Assembly: GCA_023023105.1 (NCBI GenBank) | Contig: CP083824.1 | Coordinates: 620,001-684,000, forward strand | Direction of reading: 5' to 3' | DNA: 64,000 bases | Source of the DNA: Enterobacter ludwigii | GTDB taxonomy: Bacteria > Pseudomonadota > Gammaproteobacteria > Enterobacterales > Enterobacteriaceae | Shown here: piece by piece, positions 7,729-16,323 of the stretch | How the letters are laid out: each line of letters begins with the position of its first letter | Position numbering within the stretch: the stretch's first letter is position 1 | Notes under the pieces: model-generated | What the model was told of the DNA's origin: nothing | The model's input: only the letters and a program-made list of their open reading frames with translations | Databases searched by the model: none | Position numbers and translations under genes: made by a program

Positions 7729-8646
7729 TTATGTGATTGAGATCACTTGGTTATGCGCGCTGCTCTCCATTGCCAGGTAGCTTTCCAGTGTTCGGATGAG
7801 TTTCTCCTTAAGCCAGCTCGGCTCCAGGATCTGAATGTCTGGCAGCCAGTAGAAAAGCAGCGGCAAGATCTGATTTTCGTGTGCCGCCTGACAGCGCAGC
7901 GTGACGCCGCCGTGTTGCTCCTCCAGCAACTCTTGCTCCGGCAGGAGATCGCGGCGCAGGAAGTAATGTGAAATATTATTTTTAATAAATATTTTCACTG
8001 CGAAAGTATCTTCCGACACCCAGGGGTCGAGGCTTTTTTCCAGCAGCTCGCGAGCATTCTCTTCAGGAGTGAAGGTGGTCGTATGAATATCAAGCCAGCT
8101 AATCTGACTCAATGAGAAGGATTTCAGTCTGCCATTCTCGGTGGCTTGTAAATACCATATATTTTTTTTGTTAATCAGTTTATAGGGATTAATCAGACGG
8201 GTTTTACTCTTATAAACGATCTGGCAAACATTATGGTTCTTAATCGATTTCTCGATTTTCGCTAAATGACGACGAATATCGCGTTGTACCGTGTGTTCTG
8301 CTTCATTCCCAAGGATAAGAATATGGTTTTCGTCAACGCGTGTTTCAAGTTTCTGCCAGAATTCCGTATTTCTTTCAGGGAAAAAGCTATCAGCATTCAG
8401 GAAGTTAGCCAGTGAGTGATGTAATCCTTGTCCGCCGGGAGATTGTGAAGAATGGATCAGTCGATATAGCCCATTACCGGTATGTTCAACAATCGGAGAG
8501 AGTGCATTTAAATCCCGGTAGACGGTACGCTCGGTAATTTTAAATTTTTCCATTAGCGCACTGCGGTTTACCACACCGTTTAAATGTAGTTCAACCAGAA
8601 TATCGACCAGACGTTCAGCCGAGCGGCTCCGCGTCGTTTTAGCCAT
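7729..8646 (-). CDS. HTH-WYL domain transcriptional regulator
   Basis: A 305-residue regulator. An N-terminal winged helix of the HTH_11/DeoR type (RSAERLVDILVELHLNG, then ITERTVYRDLNAL) precedes a WYL domain. In that domain IVYKSKTRLINPYKLINKKN followed by WYLQATENG carries the W-Y-L core near residue 180. WYL domains bind nucleic acid or small ligands and are common in regulators of defence and metabolism. The start at 8646 has AGGATG upstream; the longer frame lacks an RBS. It lies between btsT and hpaC, both on the same strand, and is lower in GC than hpa. Its target is unknown. It is not the known hpa regulator, since hpaA and hpaR are both present. Confidence 0.8.
   Translation of the reverse strand: MAKTTRSRSAERLVDILVELHLNGVVNRSALMEKFKITERTVYRDLNALSPIVEHTGNGLYRLIHSSQSPGGQGLHHSLANFLNADSFFPERNTEFWQKLETRVDENHILILGNEAEHTVQRDIRRHLAKIEKSIKNHNVCQIVYKSKTRLINPYKLINKKNIWYLQATENGRLKSFSLSQISWLDIHTTTFTPEENARELLEKSLDPWVSEDTFAVKIFIKNNISHYFLRRDLLPEQELLEEQHGGVTLRCQAAHENQILPLLFYWLPDIQILEPSWLKEKLIRTLESYLAMESSAHNQVISIT
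7732..7747. promoter_or_regulatory. Candidate CRP binding site for btsT
   Basis: TGTGA-TTGAGA-TCACT matches the CRP consensus TGTGA-N6-TCACA at 9 of 10 core bases. It is about 190-200 bp before the btsT start and overlaps the last codons of the WYL regulator gene. E. coli btsT is known to be CRP-activated. Confidence 0.6.
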
Positions 8647-8825
8647 AAGGTCATCCTGTATATTTGTGTATGCGCTGAATGATGCGGATGGCACTGACAA
8701 CAGATGTCAGTATTCAGGCACAGAAAATTTCTCTTATGGTTATATAACGGCGTGATTTAGTGGAAACCTTAGGAATTTTTGTGGAAAGCGGCGCTGGCCG
8801 GAAAAAAGGCCAGCGCGAGAGGGGG

Positions 8826-9335
8826 TTATACTGCGGCTTCCGTCTCCATCATGACCGGGTGAAAACGGCGTTTGAAGTAGATCAGGCCATGTTCCGCGTC
8901 ACTCAGAATGATATTTTTAATTTCAACGAGATAGACAAGATGCGTACCGATGGTTTGCACCTGGCTTATCTCGCCCTCAAGGCTGGCCAGCGCGCCTTTC
9001 AGCACCGGTTGTGCCAGCGCACCGTTCTGCCAGCAGGAGAGCGCAAAGCGGTCCTCCATTGCCATACCGGTCATTCCGGCGAAGTGGCGAGCCATTATCT
9101 CTTGCTCATGGTTCAGCACGTTAACGCACAGCCTGCCGTTGCCCTGAAATACCGGGTTCATGGCGCTATTGGCGTTGATGCACACCATCAGCGATGGTGG
9201 CGTGTCCGTTACCGAGCAGACGGCGGTGGCGGTGATCCCGCAGCGACCAGCTTCACCCTCGGTGGTGATAACATTCACTGCGGCCGACAGGCTGGCCATC
9301 GCATCGCGAAAACGCAGACGTTGTTCTGATTGCAT
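8826..9335 (-). CDS. hpaC: 4-hydroxyphenylacetate 3-monooxygenase, flavin reductase HpaC
   Basis: A 169-residue NAD(P)H:flavin oxidoreductase. It supplies reduced FAD to HpaB for hydroxylation of 4-hydroxyphenylacetate to 3,4-dihydroxyphenylacetate. It is a flavin-reductase-like FMN-binding split barrel with the conserved RFRDAMASLSAAVNVITTEG N-terminus and a C-terminal YFKRRFHPV. Two starts are 6 nt apart. The ATG at 9335 is chosen because GGGAG lies 6 nt before it and the E. coli protein also begins MQ; the ATG at 9341 overlaps the RBS. The gene is 17 bp after hpaB, the last gene of the hpaBC unit. Confidence 0.95.
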   Translation of the reverse strand: MQSEQRLRFRDAMASLSAAVNVITTEGEAGRCGITATAVCSVTDTPPSLMVCINANSAMNPVFQGNGRLCVNVLNHEQEIMARHFAGMTGMAMEDRFALSCWQNGALAQPVLKGALASLEGEISQVQTIGTHLVYLVEIKNIILSDAEHGLIYFKRRFHPVMMETEAAV

Positions 9336-9352
9336 TGTCATCTCCCGCTGCG

Positions 9353-10915
9353 TTATTTCAGCAGCTTATCCAGCATGTTGATATCGCTGTTGTTGTGCAG
9401 GTGCGGCACCGTCCAGCCGTGTTGGTCGTACTCGGACATGCAGCGGTCGACCATTGCCATCATCTTGTCCATGTTGCCGGAGCTCTGCGCCTGACGCAGA
9501 CACTGCAGGCGGATCTCATCCTGGCTACCGGAGTAGTTGATTTCGTACAGCTCGTGACGGCCGCCAAATTCGCTGCCGATGGCGTCCCACATCAGTTTTA
9601 AAATCTTGATGCGTTCGACGTGATCCATACCGTTGGAGCCGCGCACGTATTTCGCCAGATACTGGTCGATCTGCGGGTTGTTCAGATCCCGGGCACTGGA
9701 CGGCAGGTAGATCAGACCGGACGTCACGTTACGTTCGATGATGTTCTTGATCTTCGCGTAGGCCATCGGCGCCATTACGCGGTAGGTTTGCAGCGCGGCG
9801 TGATCCGGCAGATACGCACCGTTGACCCACGGCGTGGCTTCAGAGCACATGGAGTCGCTCAGCGCCCAGAACATGTTGCGCCAGGCCACCACTTCGCCGA
9901 GATCTGCCTGCACGCCGCGGAACTCCAGGGTACCGGTACACTCCAGGGATTTCTTCAGCAGGGCAGTGATGAAGTCGAGCTTCACCGCCAGACGTACGCA
10001 GGCCTGCAGCGGGTACATACGGGCAAAGCCACCTTCCATTGTCCAGCGACGGCAACGGTCGAAATCGCGGTAGATCAGCACGTTTTCCCACGGGATCAGC
10101 ACATTGTCCATCACCAGGATCGCGTCGTTCTCGTCGAAGCGGCTGGAGAGCGGGTAGTCGTACGGGGAGCCTGTTGCGCCTGCCACCATCTCGTAAGAGG
10201 CGCGGGAGATCAGCTTCACGCCTTCGGCATCCATCGGGGCGACGAACATCAGTGCGAAGTCCGGGTTTTCGCCCATCACCTGCGCGGAGCCGAAGCCAAT
10301 CATGTTGTAGTGAGTCAGCGCCGAGTTGGTGGCCACCACTTTCGCACCGCTGACGATAATTCCCGCGTCGGTCTCTTTCTCCATCTTGATGTAGACATCT
10401 TTCACTTCATCGGCGGGTTTATGGCGATCGATCGGGGGGTTAACGATCGCGTGGTTGAAGTACAGGCCGGTTTCCTGAATGCGGGTGTACCAGTTGCGAG
10501 CGTTCTGTTCGAACTGACCGTAGAAGGCCGGGTTAGCGCCGAGCGCGCAACCAAATGCCGCTTTGTAATCCGGCGTGCGCCCCATCCAGCCGTAGCTCAG
10601 GCGCGACCACTCGGCGATGGCATCACGCTGCTGGCGCAGGTCGTCGGCGCTTTTCGCCACGCGGAAGAACTTATGGGTATAGCCGCCACTGCCCGTATCG
10701 GTACCCCAGCACAGCGTGTCCTGCATGTCCGGCTTGTGCAGGGCATCGTACATCTGCGCGATGGAGGCTGCCGCATTACGAAATGCCGGGTGGGTGGTGA
10801 CGTCTTTGACGCGCTCGCCGTAGATATAAATCTCACGACCGTCCTGCAGGCTTTTTAAATACTCTTCGCCGGTTAACGGGCGTTTGGCATCAGCGCGGAA
10901 ATCTTCTGGCTTCAT
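9353..10915 (-). CDS. hpaB: 4-hydroxyphenylacetate 3-monooxygenase, oxygenase HpaB
   Basis: A 520-residue FADH2-dependent oxygenase that ortho-hydroxylates 4-hydroxyphenylacetate using reduced flavin from HpaC. The sequence is the standard enterobacterial HpaB (MKPEDFRADAKRPLTGEEYL..., with the acyl-CoA dehydrogenase-like fold, PLSSRFDENDAILVMDNVLIPWE near residue 260). Full length. It has its own upstream region of about 180 bp, separating it from hpaA and carrying an inverted pair of dispersed repeats and a CRP-like sequence. This agrees with the E. coli W arrangement, where hpaBC has a separate HpaA-dependent promoter. Confidence 0.97.
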   Translation of the reverse strand: MKPEDFRADAKRPLTGEEYLKSLQDGREIYIYGERVKDVTTHPAFRNAAASIAQMYDALHKPDMQDTLCWGTDTGSGGYTHKFFRVAKSADDLRQQRDAIAEWSRLSYGWMGRTPDYKAAFGCALGANPAFYGQFEQNARNWYTRIQETGLYFNHAIVNPPIDRHKPADEVKDVYIKMEKETDAGIIVSGAKVVATNSALTHYNMIGFGSAQVMGENPDFALMFVAPMDAEGVKLISRASYEMVAGATGSPYDYPLSSRFDENDAILVMDNVLIPWENVLIYRDFDRCRRWTMEGGFARMYPLQACVRLAVKLDFITALLKKSLECTGTLEFRGVQADLGEVVAWRNMFWALSDSMCSEATPWVNGAYLPDHAALQTYRVMAPMAYAKIKNIIERNVTSGLIYLPSSARDLNNPQIDQYLAKYVRGSNGMDHVERIKILKLMWDAIGSEFGGRHELYEINYSGSQDEIRLQCLRQAQSSGNMDKMMAMVDRCMSEYDQHGWTVPHLHNNSDINMLDKLLK

Positions 10916-11046
10916 AGGGACCTCGTATCGGAATAGGGTTGTTAAATTTATGTTTTGTTTTTGTTGTTTAATTGAAGCGTGAGAGGGGAGGAACGTGAAG
11001 GGACGATTGGGACAACGGCGGGTACTTTTCGCGAGAGATCGCAGAG

Positions 11047-11062
11047 TGTGATTTCCCTCACC
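11047..11062. promoter_or_regulatory. CRP-like sequence upstream of hpaBC
   Basis: TGTGA-TTTCCC-TCACC matches the CRP core at 9 of 10 bases, about 135 bp before hpaB. Its right half is supplied by the dispersed repeat starting near 11055, so the match may be chance. In E. coli W the hpaBC promoter is CRP-dependent. Confidence 0.35.
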
Positions 11063-11131
11063 CTAACCCTCTCCCAGAGGGAGAGGGGACGGTTACTCCC
11101 TCTCCCTTTGGGAGAGGGCAGGGGGGTGGGG
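11055..11131. repeat. Inverted pair of CCCTCTCCC hairpin repeats, copies B1/B2
   Basis: Copy B1 (11055-11089) begins CCCTCACCCTAACCCTCTCC. Copy B2 (11097-11131) is the same unit in opposite orientation. The pair could fold into one long cruciform or RNA hairpin between hpaA and hpaB. B2 overlaps the 3' end of hpaA. Confidence 0.8.
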
Positions 11132-12025
11132 AACAGGTGACACCGGTACTTTCTGCGCCCGATAGCTGCTCGGCGAGCACCCCACTAAACGGTTAAAAAA
11201 GCGGGCAAAATAGGCCGGATCTTTAAACCCGAGCTGCCAGGCAATCTCACTGACCGCGCTGTCGGAGAAGAGCAGCAACCGCCTGGCTTCGCGCAGCTGG
11301 CGGTCGAAGATCAGCCGCTTCGGCGGACGGTTGGCAAAGCGGCGGCAGATATCGGTCAGACGGGATTCGGTGAGATGAAGTTCGCTGGCATATTCCGGCA
11401 CCGTCCAGTGCTGGTGGTAGTGCGCATCAATCAGTTGCGTAAAGCGCTGGAAAAGTTTGAGCTCGCCGCGCATCCCGCCTGAAGCATGGTCGTCGAGCTT
11501 CGCGTTGCGCAGCAGCAGGGTGAACACCGCCTGTGCCAAAAGTGCCAGCGTATGTTCACGTCCGGGCAGCTGTTCCGTGGATTCGCGTTCGATCAGCCGC
11601 CAGTAGTGTTTCAGCGCCGCCAGTTCATCCGGTTTGTCGGCCAGGGACAAGCAGATCCCCGGCAGGCCGAACGTTTCACGCGTGCCGGGGTAGAGCACTT
11701 CCAGCAGCGGCCAGATCAGATCCTCGCGCACGGTCAGGACATGCCCGTCGCTGTCAGATTCGGTGATAAACGCGTGCGGCACCGACGGTGGCGTAAGGAC
11801 GAAAAGCGGCGCCTGCACCGAATAGCGGTGATCGTCGAGCTGAAGTTCAATCTGCCCGGTATCAAGAAAGTGCATCTGAAAATACTGGTCGTGACGATGC
11901 GCCTGCATGTCGCGGCCAAAAAAGGCCGCCATGCGCGCGAACGACTGGTAGTGCACATCGTCGGTGCCCAGACTTTCGTCGTACTCCTTGCTGATATCAA
12001 TGTTGGCGATGGGGCTCTGGCACAT
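11093..12025 (-). CDS. hpaA: HpaA, AraC/XylS-family activator of hpaBC
   Basis: A 310-residue regulator. An N-terminal cupin-like ligand domain (QAHRHDQYFQMHFLDTG near residue 40) is followed by a C-terminal AraC double helix-turn-helix (YASELHLTESRLTDICRRF, then EIAWQLGFKDPAYFARFF). In E. coli W, HpaA activates hpaBC in the presence of 4-hydroxyphenylacetate. It starts inside the 3' end of hpaX, overlapping by 29 nt. The last 12 or so residues (PHPPALSQRERE) are encoded by dispersed repeat copy B2, so the natural C-terminus has been extended or replaced. This should leave the DNA-binding domain intact. Confidence 0.94.
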   Translation of the reverse strand: MCQSPIANIDISKEYDESLGTDDVHYQSFARMAAFFGRDMQAHRHDQYFQMHFLDTGQIELQLDDHRYSVQAPLFVLTPPSVPHAFITESDSDGHVLTVREDLIWPLLEVLYPGTRETFGLPGICLSLADKPDELAALKHYWRLIERESTEQLPGREHTLALLAQAVFTLLLRNAKLDDHASGGMRGELKLFQRFTQLIDAHYHQHWTVPEYASELHLTESRLTDICRRFANRPPKRLIFDRQLREARRLLLFSDSAVSEIAWQLGFKDPAYFARFFNRLVGCSPSSYRAQKVPVSPVPHPPALSQRERE

Positions 12026-13343
12026 GGCCGCTCCTCTGCTGCTCCCGGTGCGTCATCGGGATGCGTGTTAATACCAGCGCACCGACCACCAGCAGCCCGG
12101 CGACAAACCACAGCCCTGAACTGAAGCTTCCTGTCGCATCACGCAGAATGCCGATCAGCAGCGGGCTGACGGCAGATCCCACGTTGCCGATGGCATTGAT
12201 CACCGCCAGTGCCACCGCGCGGGATTGCAGGCTAATAACCTGATCCGGCGTGGTCCAGAATATCGCCATGGCGGTAAACGATCCGGTTGAGGCCATGATG
12301 ATGCCAAGTAGTTGGATCAGACTGTGATCCGTCGCCGAGGCCAGCATCCATCCCGCCGCCGCGAACAGATACGGCAGGATGGTGTGCTTTTTTCGCTCTT
12401 TCAGCCTGTCGGAGCGGCGGCTCCACCAGATCATCCCGAGGATGGTACAAAACTGCGGGATCGCCGCCAGCAGGCCGATCACGATATTGCTGCTGTGGCT
12501 GTTAAAGCTTTGCAGGATCTGCGGCGTCCAGATGTTGATTGCACTCAGCGTGTTGGTCAGACAGAAGTAGGCCAGGGTGTAGAGCAGCACCGCAGGGGTC
12601 AATACTTCACGCAGCGTCGAGCGCGGCGTGGCGGAATGCGCAACGGCAAGCTCCTGTTCGCGGGCGATCATGGTTTTGAGCGCCTGCTTTTCGTCATCAT
12701 CAAGCCAGGTGGCCTGATCCGGCGTGTCGTTAAGGAAGAACCAGGTCACTACGCCAAGCACCACGGACGGCAGGCCTTCCAGCAGGAACAGCCACTGCCA
12801 GCCTTTCAGGTTCCATAGCCCGTCCATAGCCAGAATGTACCCGGAGAGGATCGAGCCGAGCATCATGGTCACCGGCATGGCAATCATAAACAGCGCGTTG
12901 GCGCGGGCACGGTGATACGCCGGGAACCACCAGGTGAGATAGACCAGGATCCCCGGCAGGAAGCCGGCTTCGGCAATGCCCACCAGCATACGCAGGACGT
13001 AGAGCGTCTGCGGGCTGGTGGCGAACATGGTGCTGGTCGAGGCAATACCCCACACCACCATGATCCCGGCGATCCAGCGGCGTGCGCCGATCCTGGCCAG
13101 CATGATGTTGCTCGGGATCCCACACAGCACGTAGGTGACGTAAAACAGCGTTGCCGCCAGGCCAAACATGGTGGAGGTCAAGCCCAGATCTTTGCCCATC
13201 GTCAGCCCGGCAAAGCCAATGTTAATGCGGTCGAGAAACGAGAAGACAAACAGGATAAAGAGAAACACGATCAAGCGACGGAACAGTTTGTTAATGACGC
13301 GATGTTCAACAGCTTTATTATTTTGCAGGGTAGAGGTCGTCAT
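11997..13343 (-). CDS. hpaX: 4-hydroxyphenylacetate permease HpaX
   Basis: A 448-residue major facilitator superfamily transporter with about 12 membrane segments, of the anion:cation symporter (ACS) subgroup. It carries the typical loop motif DRINIGFAGLTMGKDLGL near residue 38 and a large central cytoplasmic loop. It imports 4-hydroxyphenylacetate and related acids for the pathway encoded around it. GGAG stands upstream of the ATG, 21 bp after hpaI. It overlaps the start of hpaA. Confidence 0.95.
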   Translation of the reverse strand: MTTSTLQNNKAVEHRVINKLFRRLIVFLFILFVFSFLDRINIGFAGLTMGKDLGLTSTMFGLAATLFYVTYVLCGIPSNIMLARIGARRWIAGIMVVWGIASTSTMFATSPQTLYVLRMLVGIAEAGFLPGILVYLTWWFPAYHRARANALFMIAMPVTMMLGSILSGYILAMDGLWNLKGWQWLFLLEGLPSVVLGVVTWFFLNDTPDQATWLDDDEKQALKTMIAREQELAVAHSATPRSTLREVLTPAVLLYTLAYFCLTNTLSAINIWTPQILQSFNSHSSNIVIGLLAAIPQFCTILGMIWWSRRSDRLKERKKHTILPYLFAAAGWMLASATDHSLIQLLGIIMASTGSFTAMAIFWTTPDQVISLQSRAVALAVINAIGNVGSAVSPLLIGILRDATGSFSSGLWFVAGLLVVGALVLTRIPMTHREQQRSGHVPEPHRQH

Positions 13344-13364
13344 GGTGCGCTCCAGATCTTACGT

Positions 13365-14162
13365 TTAGTAGACGGATTTATTGTTATTAACTGACGTAAC
13401 CGGTTTTTCGATAAATCTTGCAGCCAGGGCTTCGGCGCTGCGGGCGAGCAGGGTGGTATCAACGCCGACGGCGACAAACAATGCGCCGAGTTCGAGATAG
13501 CGTTTTGCCAGCGCTTCATTCGCCATCAGGATGCCGGGCGCTTTACCTGCGTCGCGTATCTGGGCAATGGCCTGTTCGATAGCGGCCTGTACGTCCGGGT
13601 GCTGCGGATTACCCGCAAAACCCATGTCGGCGCTGAGATCCGCCGGGCCGATAAACACCCCGTCGACCCCTTCCACGTCCAGGATCTGCGGCAGATTTTT
13701 TAGCGCCTCGCGGGTTTCGATTTGCACCAGTACGCACATGGCATCGTTCGCCTGTTGCAGGTAATCCGGGATACGGTTCCAGCGCGACGCACGGGCCAGC
13801 GCGCTGCCCACACCGCGAATACCCGCAGGGGGATAACGGGTAGCGCTTACCGCCAGCCGGGCTTCATCGGCGTTTTGCACCATCGGTACCAGCAGGGTTT
13901 GCGCGCCCACGTCGAGCAGCTGTTTGATCTGCACGGGATCGTTCCACGACGGGCGCACGACCGGCTGGCTGGCGTAAGGCGCAATTGCCTGTAGCTGCGT
14001 TAAGACGGTTTGCACATTGTTTGGTGCGTGTTCACCGTCGATCAGCAGCCAGTCGAAGCCCGCGCCTGCCAGCAGTTCGGCGCTGTAGCTGCTGGTCAGC
14101 CCCAGCCATAACCCAATTTGCGGCGTTCCGGATTTCAGCGCCGCTTTGAATGCGTTTTGCAT
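13365..14162 (-). CDS. hpaI: 4-hydroxy-2-oxoheptanedioate aldolase HpaI
   Basis: A 265-residue class II (metal-dependent) aldolase of the HpcH/HpaI family. It splits 4-hydroxy-2-oxoheptane-1,7-dioate into pyruvate and succinate semialdehyde, the last step of the pathway. Family residues are all present: H45 (DGEH), R70, E149 (IETR) and D175 (GPADLS). Full length, with AGGAG before the ATG, 9 bp downstream of hpaH. The C-terminus is slightly long (SVNNNKSVY), as in other HpaI proteins. Confidence 0.96.
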   Translation of the reverse strand: MQNAFKAALKSGTPQIGLWLGLTSSYSAELLAGAGFDWLLIDGEHAPNNVQTVLTQLQAIAPYASQPVVRPSWNDPVQIKQLLDVGAQTLLVPMVQNADEARLAVSATRYPPAGIRGVGSALARASRWNRIPDYLQQANDAMCVLVQIETREALKNLPQILDVEGVDGVFIGPADLSADMGFAGNPQHPDVQAAIEQAIAQIRDAGKAPGILMANEALAKRYLELGALFVAVGVDTTLLARSAEALAARFIEKPVTSVNNNKSVY

Positions 14163-14171
14163 GGTTGTCTC

Positions 14172-14975
14172 CTAGACGAAGCGGCAACTGATGGAGCCCA
14201 TGTTGCCGTAGTCGACATGGAAGGTATCGCCCTTGCTGGCAGCCACCGGGCGGGTAAACGAACCGCCGAGGATGATTTGCCCCGGTTCAAGCTGCACGTC
14301 GTACGGGGCCAGTTTGTTCGCCAGCCACGCCACGCCGTTCGCCGGATGGTTCAGCACGCCTGCTGCGACGCCGGTCTCTTCGATCACGCCGTTGCGATAG
14401 AGCAGGGCGGAGATCCAGCGCAGATCCAGCTCGTCGGGTTTAATCGGGCGCCCACCGAGGATCACCCCAGCGTTGGCGGCGTTGTCGGAGATGGTGTCGA
14501 ACACTTTGCGCGGGCGTTGGGTGTCGGGATCGATGTTGTGGCAGCGGGCGTCGATCAGTTCCAGCGCCGGGATCACGTAATCCGTAGCGTTGTAGACGTC
14601 GAAGATCGTGCAGTTCGGGCCGCGCAGCGGTTTGGCCAGCACGAAGGCCAGCTCCACTTCGATGCGCGGAACGATAAAGCGATCGACAGGGATGTCGCTG
14701 CCGTCGTGGAAGAACATGTCGTCCAGCAGCGCGCCGTAATCCGGTTCGCTGATCTGCGAGCTGGCCTGCATCGCTTTGGAGGTCAGGCCGATCTTGTGGC
14801 CTTTCAGCACGCGGCCTTCGGCGATTTTCAGGCTGACCCATTCGCGCTGCACGGCGTAGGCGTCGTCGATGGTGATCGTCGGGTAGTCCAGCGAGATCTG
14901 GCGGATCTGCTCGCGGGATTGCTCCGCCTGGTGCAGACGATGGGCGATCAGGGTATGGGTGTGTTTATCGAGCAT
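14172..14975 (-). CDS. hpaH: 2-oxo-hept-4-ene-1,7-dioate hydratase HpaH
   Basis: A 267-residue hydratase of the MhpD/fumarylacetoacetase-like family. It adds water to 2-oxo-hept-4-ene-1,7-dioate, giving the HpaI substrate. Motifs: [12 protein letters not shown] near residue 65, [12 protein letters not shown] with metal-ligand acids near 105, and LGGSFTRPV near 245. The start at 14975 follows AAAGGAT and matches the E. coli length exactly. A longer open frame upstream only translates the REP element at 14999-15070. Separated from hpaF by that repeat. Confidence 0.96.
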   Translation of the reverse strand: MLDKHTHTLIAHRLHQAEQSREQIRQISLDYPTITIDDAYAVQREWVSLKIAEGRVLKGHKIGLTSKAMQASSQISEPDYGALLDDMFFHDGSDIPVDRFIVPRIEVELAFVLAKPLRGPNCTIFDVYNATDYVIPALELIDARCHNIDPDTQRPRKVFDTISDNAANAGVILGGRPIKPDELDLRWISALLYRNGVIEETGVAAGVLNHPANGVAWLANKLAPYDVQLEPGQIILGGSFTRPVAASKGDTFHVDYGNMGSISCRFV

Positions 14976-14998
14976 GGCGTATCCTTTGTGCGGCTGTT

Positions 14999-15070
14999 GC
15001 CGGGTGGCGCTTCGCTTACCCGGCCTACGTTCGAGCCGTTGTAGGCCCGGTAAGCGAAGCGCCACCGGGC
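14999..15070. repeat. REP/BIME element inside the hpa operon
   Basis: Two inverted REP units, GCCGGGTGGCGCTTCGCTTA on the left and the complementary TAAGCGAAGCGCCACCGGGC on the right, are joined by CCCGGCCTAC and GTAGGCCCGG. They lie between hpaF and hpaH within one transcript, where they can stabilise the upstream mRNA. Confidence 0.9.
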
Positions 15071-15080
15071 GAAAAGATGT

Positions 15081-15461
15081 CTACTTAAACAACGCGTGCA
15101 CGTTGTTTTGTTTGTAATTGAGCGTCGGGTGAAGCTCGTCGAGCTCAAACGACAGCGCCAGATAGCGAGCCGCCATCAGATCCGCGAAATGCGTTTTGAT
15201 AAGCGCAAACAGCATCTCACCCACGGCCTCACGGCTCTCCAGGCTTCGCCCGGCACCGATTTTCAAGGTCATGTGTACAAAGGCGTAATCATGTTTGCCG
15301 TCGGCCATCTGCCAGGTATCCAGCCAGTGCGCGCGGCTGCGGATGCCCCCGAGCGGGAAAATGCCCGTGGCGGCCAGCGCCTCGTTCACTTTGGCGAACA
15401 GTCCCGGCAGGTCGGCCTGCTCGCGGATATTGTCGGTACATTCAGCGATAAAATGCGGCAT
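15081..15461 (-). CDS. hpaF: 5-carboxymethyl-2-hydroxymuconate isomerase HpaF
   Basis: A 126-residue tautomerase-superfamily isomerase (CHMI) that converts 5-carboxymethyl-2-hydroxymuconate to 5-oxo-pent-3-ene-1,2,5-tricarboxylate. The mature catalytic Pro follows the initiator Met (MPHFIAECTDNIREQADLP), as in other 4-oxalocrotonate tautomerase folds. Full length. TAAGGAG before the ATG overlaps the end of hpaD, 9 bp upstream. Confidence 0.96.
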   Translation of the reverse strand: MPHFIAECTDNIREQADLPGLFAKVNEALAATGIFPLGGIRSRAHWLDTWQMADGKHDYAFVHMTLKIGAGRSLESREAVGEMLFALIKTHFADLMAARYLALSFELDELHPTLNYKQNNVHALFK

Positions 15462-15470
15462 GGTGGCTCC

Positions 15471-16322
15471 TTAAGCGGGCAGTGGGAAAACAGCGTTGAC
15501 CTGGCCGGTGCCGGAGCTGGCAAACAGCTCGGTGAGAAACTCCACCTTGCCGTCGTAATTGTCCCAGCCGAGCATCCCCAGCAGCATCACCGTGTCGTGC
15601 ATATTGCCTTCCCCATAGCAGTAGTCGGCGTACTCCGGCAGCATGCTGCAAAACTCTTTGAACTGGCCTTCGCGCCACAGCTTCACCACGCGCTCGTCCA
15701 TCTGGCGGTCGAACTCGCGGGTGTAGCTGTTCATCCCTTCTTCCGCGCGCTGGTCGTCAATAAAGCGGTGCGACAGCGACCCGCTCGCCAGTACCGCGAC
15801 CGTGCCGTCGTATTTCTCAATCGCGCTGACGATGGCTTCGCCGAGCCTGCGGCTGTCGGCGAAGTCGTGAACGGTGCAGAACGCTGAAATGGAGATCACT
15901 TTGAAGTGCTTGTCGCTGTTCATGTAGCGCATCGGCACCAGCGTGCCGTACTCCAGCTTCAGGCTCGGGATGTTGTGCGCTTTGGCGCGCACGCCAAGCT
16001 TCACCGCTTCGTCGGCGATAAGCTGGCCGAGCGCCGGGTTACCGTCGTAGTCGTAGGTCATGTCGCGGATAAAGTGCGGCAGCTCGTTGCTGGTGTAGAT
16101 GCCGGAAAAATGGTCCGCACAGTTAATGTGGTACGCGCTGTTCACCAGCCAGTGGGTGTCGAAAACAATAATGGTATCGACGCCCAGCTCGCGGCAGCGC
16201 TTGCTGATCTCTTTGTGTCCGTCGATGGCCGACTGACGGCAGCCGTGGTTTTTCCCCGGCAGCTCAGAAAGGTACATCGACGGAACGTGGGTAATTTTTG
16301 CCGCTAACGCTAACGTGCCCAT
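15471..16322 (-). CDS. hpaD: 3,4-dihydroxyphenylacetate 2,3-dioxygenase HpaD
   Basis: A 283-residue type II (LigB-like) extradiol ring-cleavage dioxygenase that opens homoprotocatechuate between C2 and C3. Family blocks: AAKITHVPSMYLSELPGK at the N-terminus with metal-ligand histidines, VDTIIVFDTHWLVN near residue 50, and LASGSLSHRF near 180. Full length and nearly identical to E. coli HpaD. It begins 1 nt after the hpaE stop, so the two are coupled. Confidence 0.97.
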   Translation of the reverse strand: MGTLALAAKITHVPSMYLSELPGKNHGCRQSAIDGHKEISKRCRELGVDTIIVFDTHWLVNSAYHINCADHFSGIYTSNELPHFIRDMTYDYDGNPALGQLIADEAVKLGVRAKAHNIPSLKLEYGTLVPMRYMNSDKHFKVISISAFCTVHDFADSRRLGEAIVSAIEKYDGTVAVLASGSLSHRFIDDQRAEEGMNSYTREFDRQMDERVVKLWREGQFKEFCSMLPEYADYCYGEGNMHDTVMLLGMLGWDNYDGKVEFLTELFASSGTGQVNAVFPLPA

Positions 16323-16323
16323 A

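Noticed and set aside
14976..15065. 30-codon extension of hpaH
   Set aside because: It is translation of the REP element; the RBS is just before 14975.
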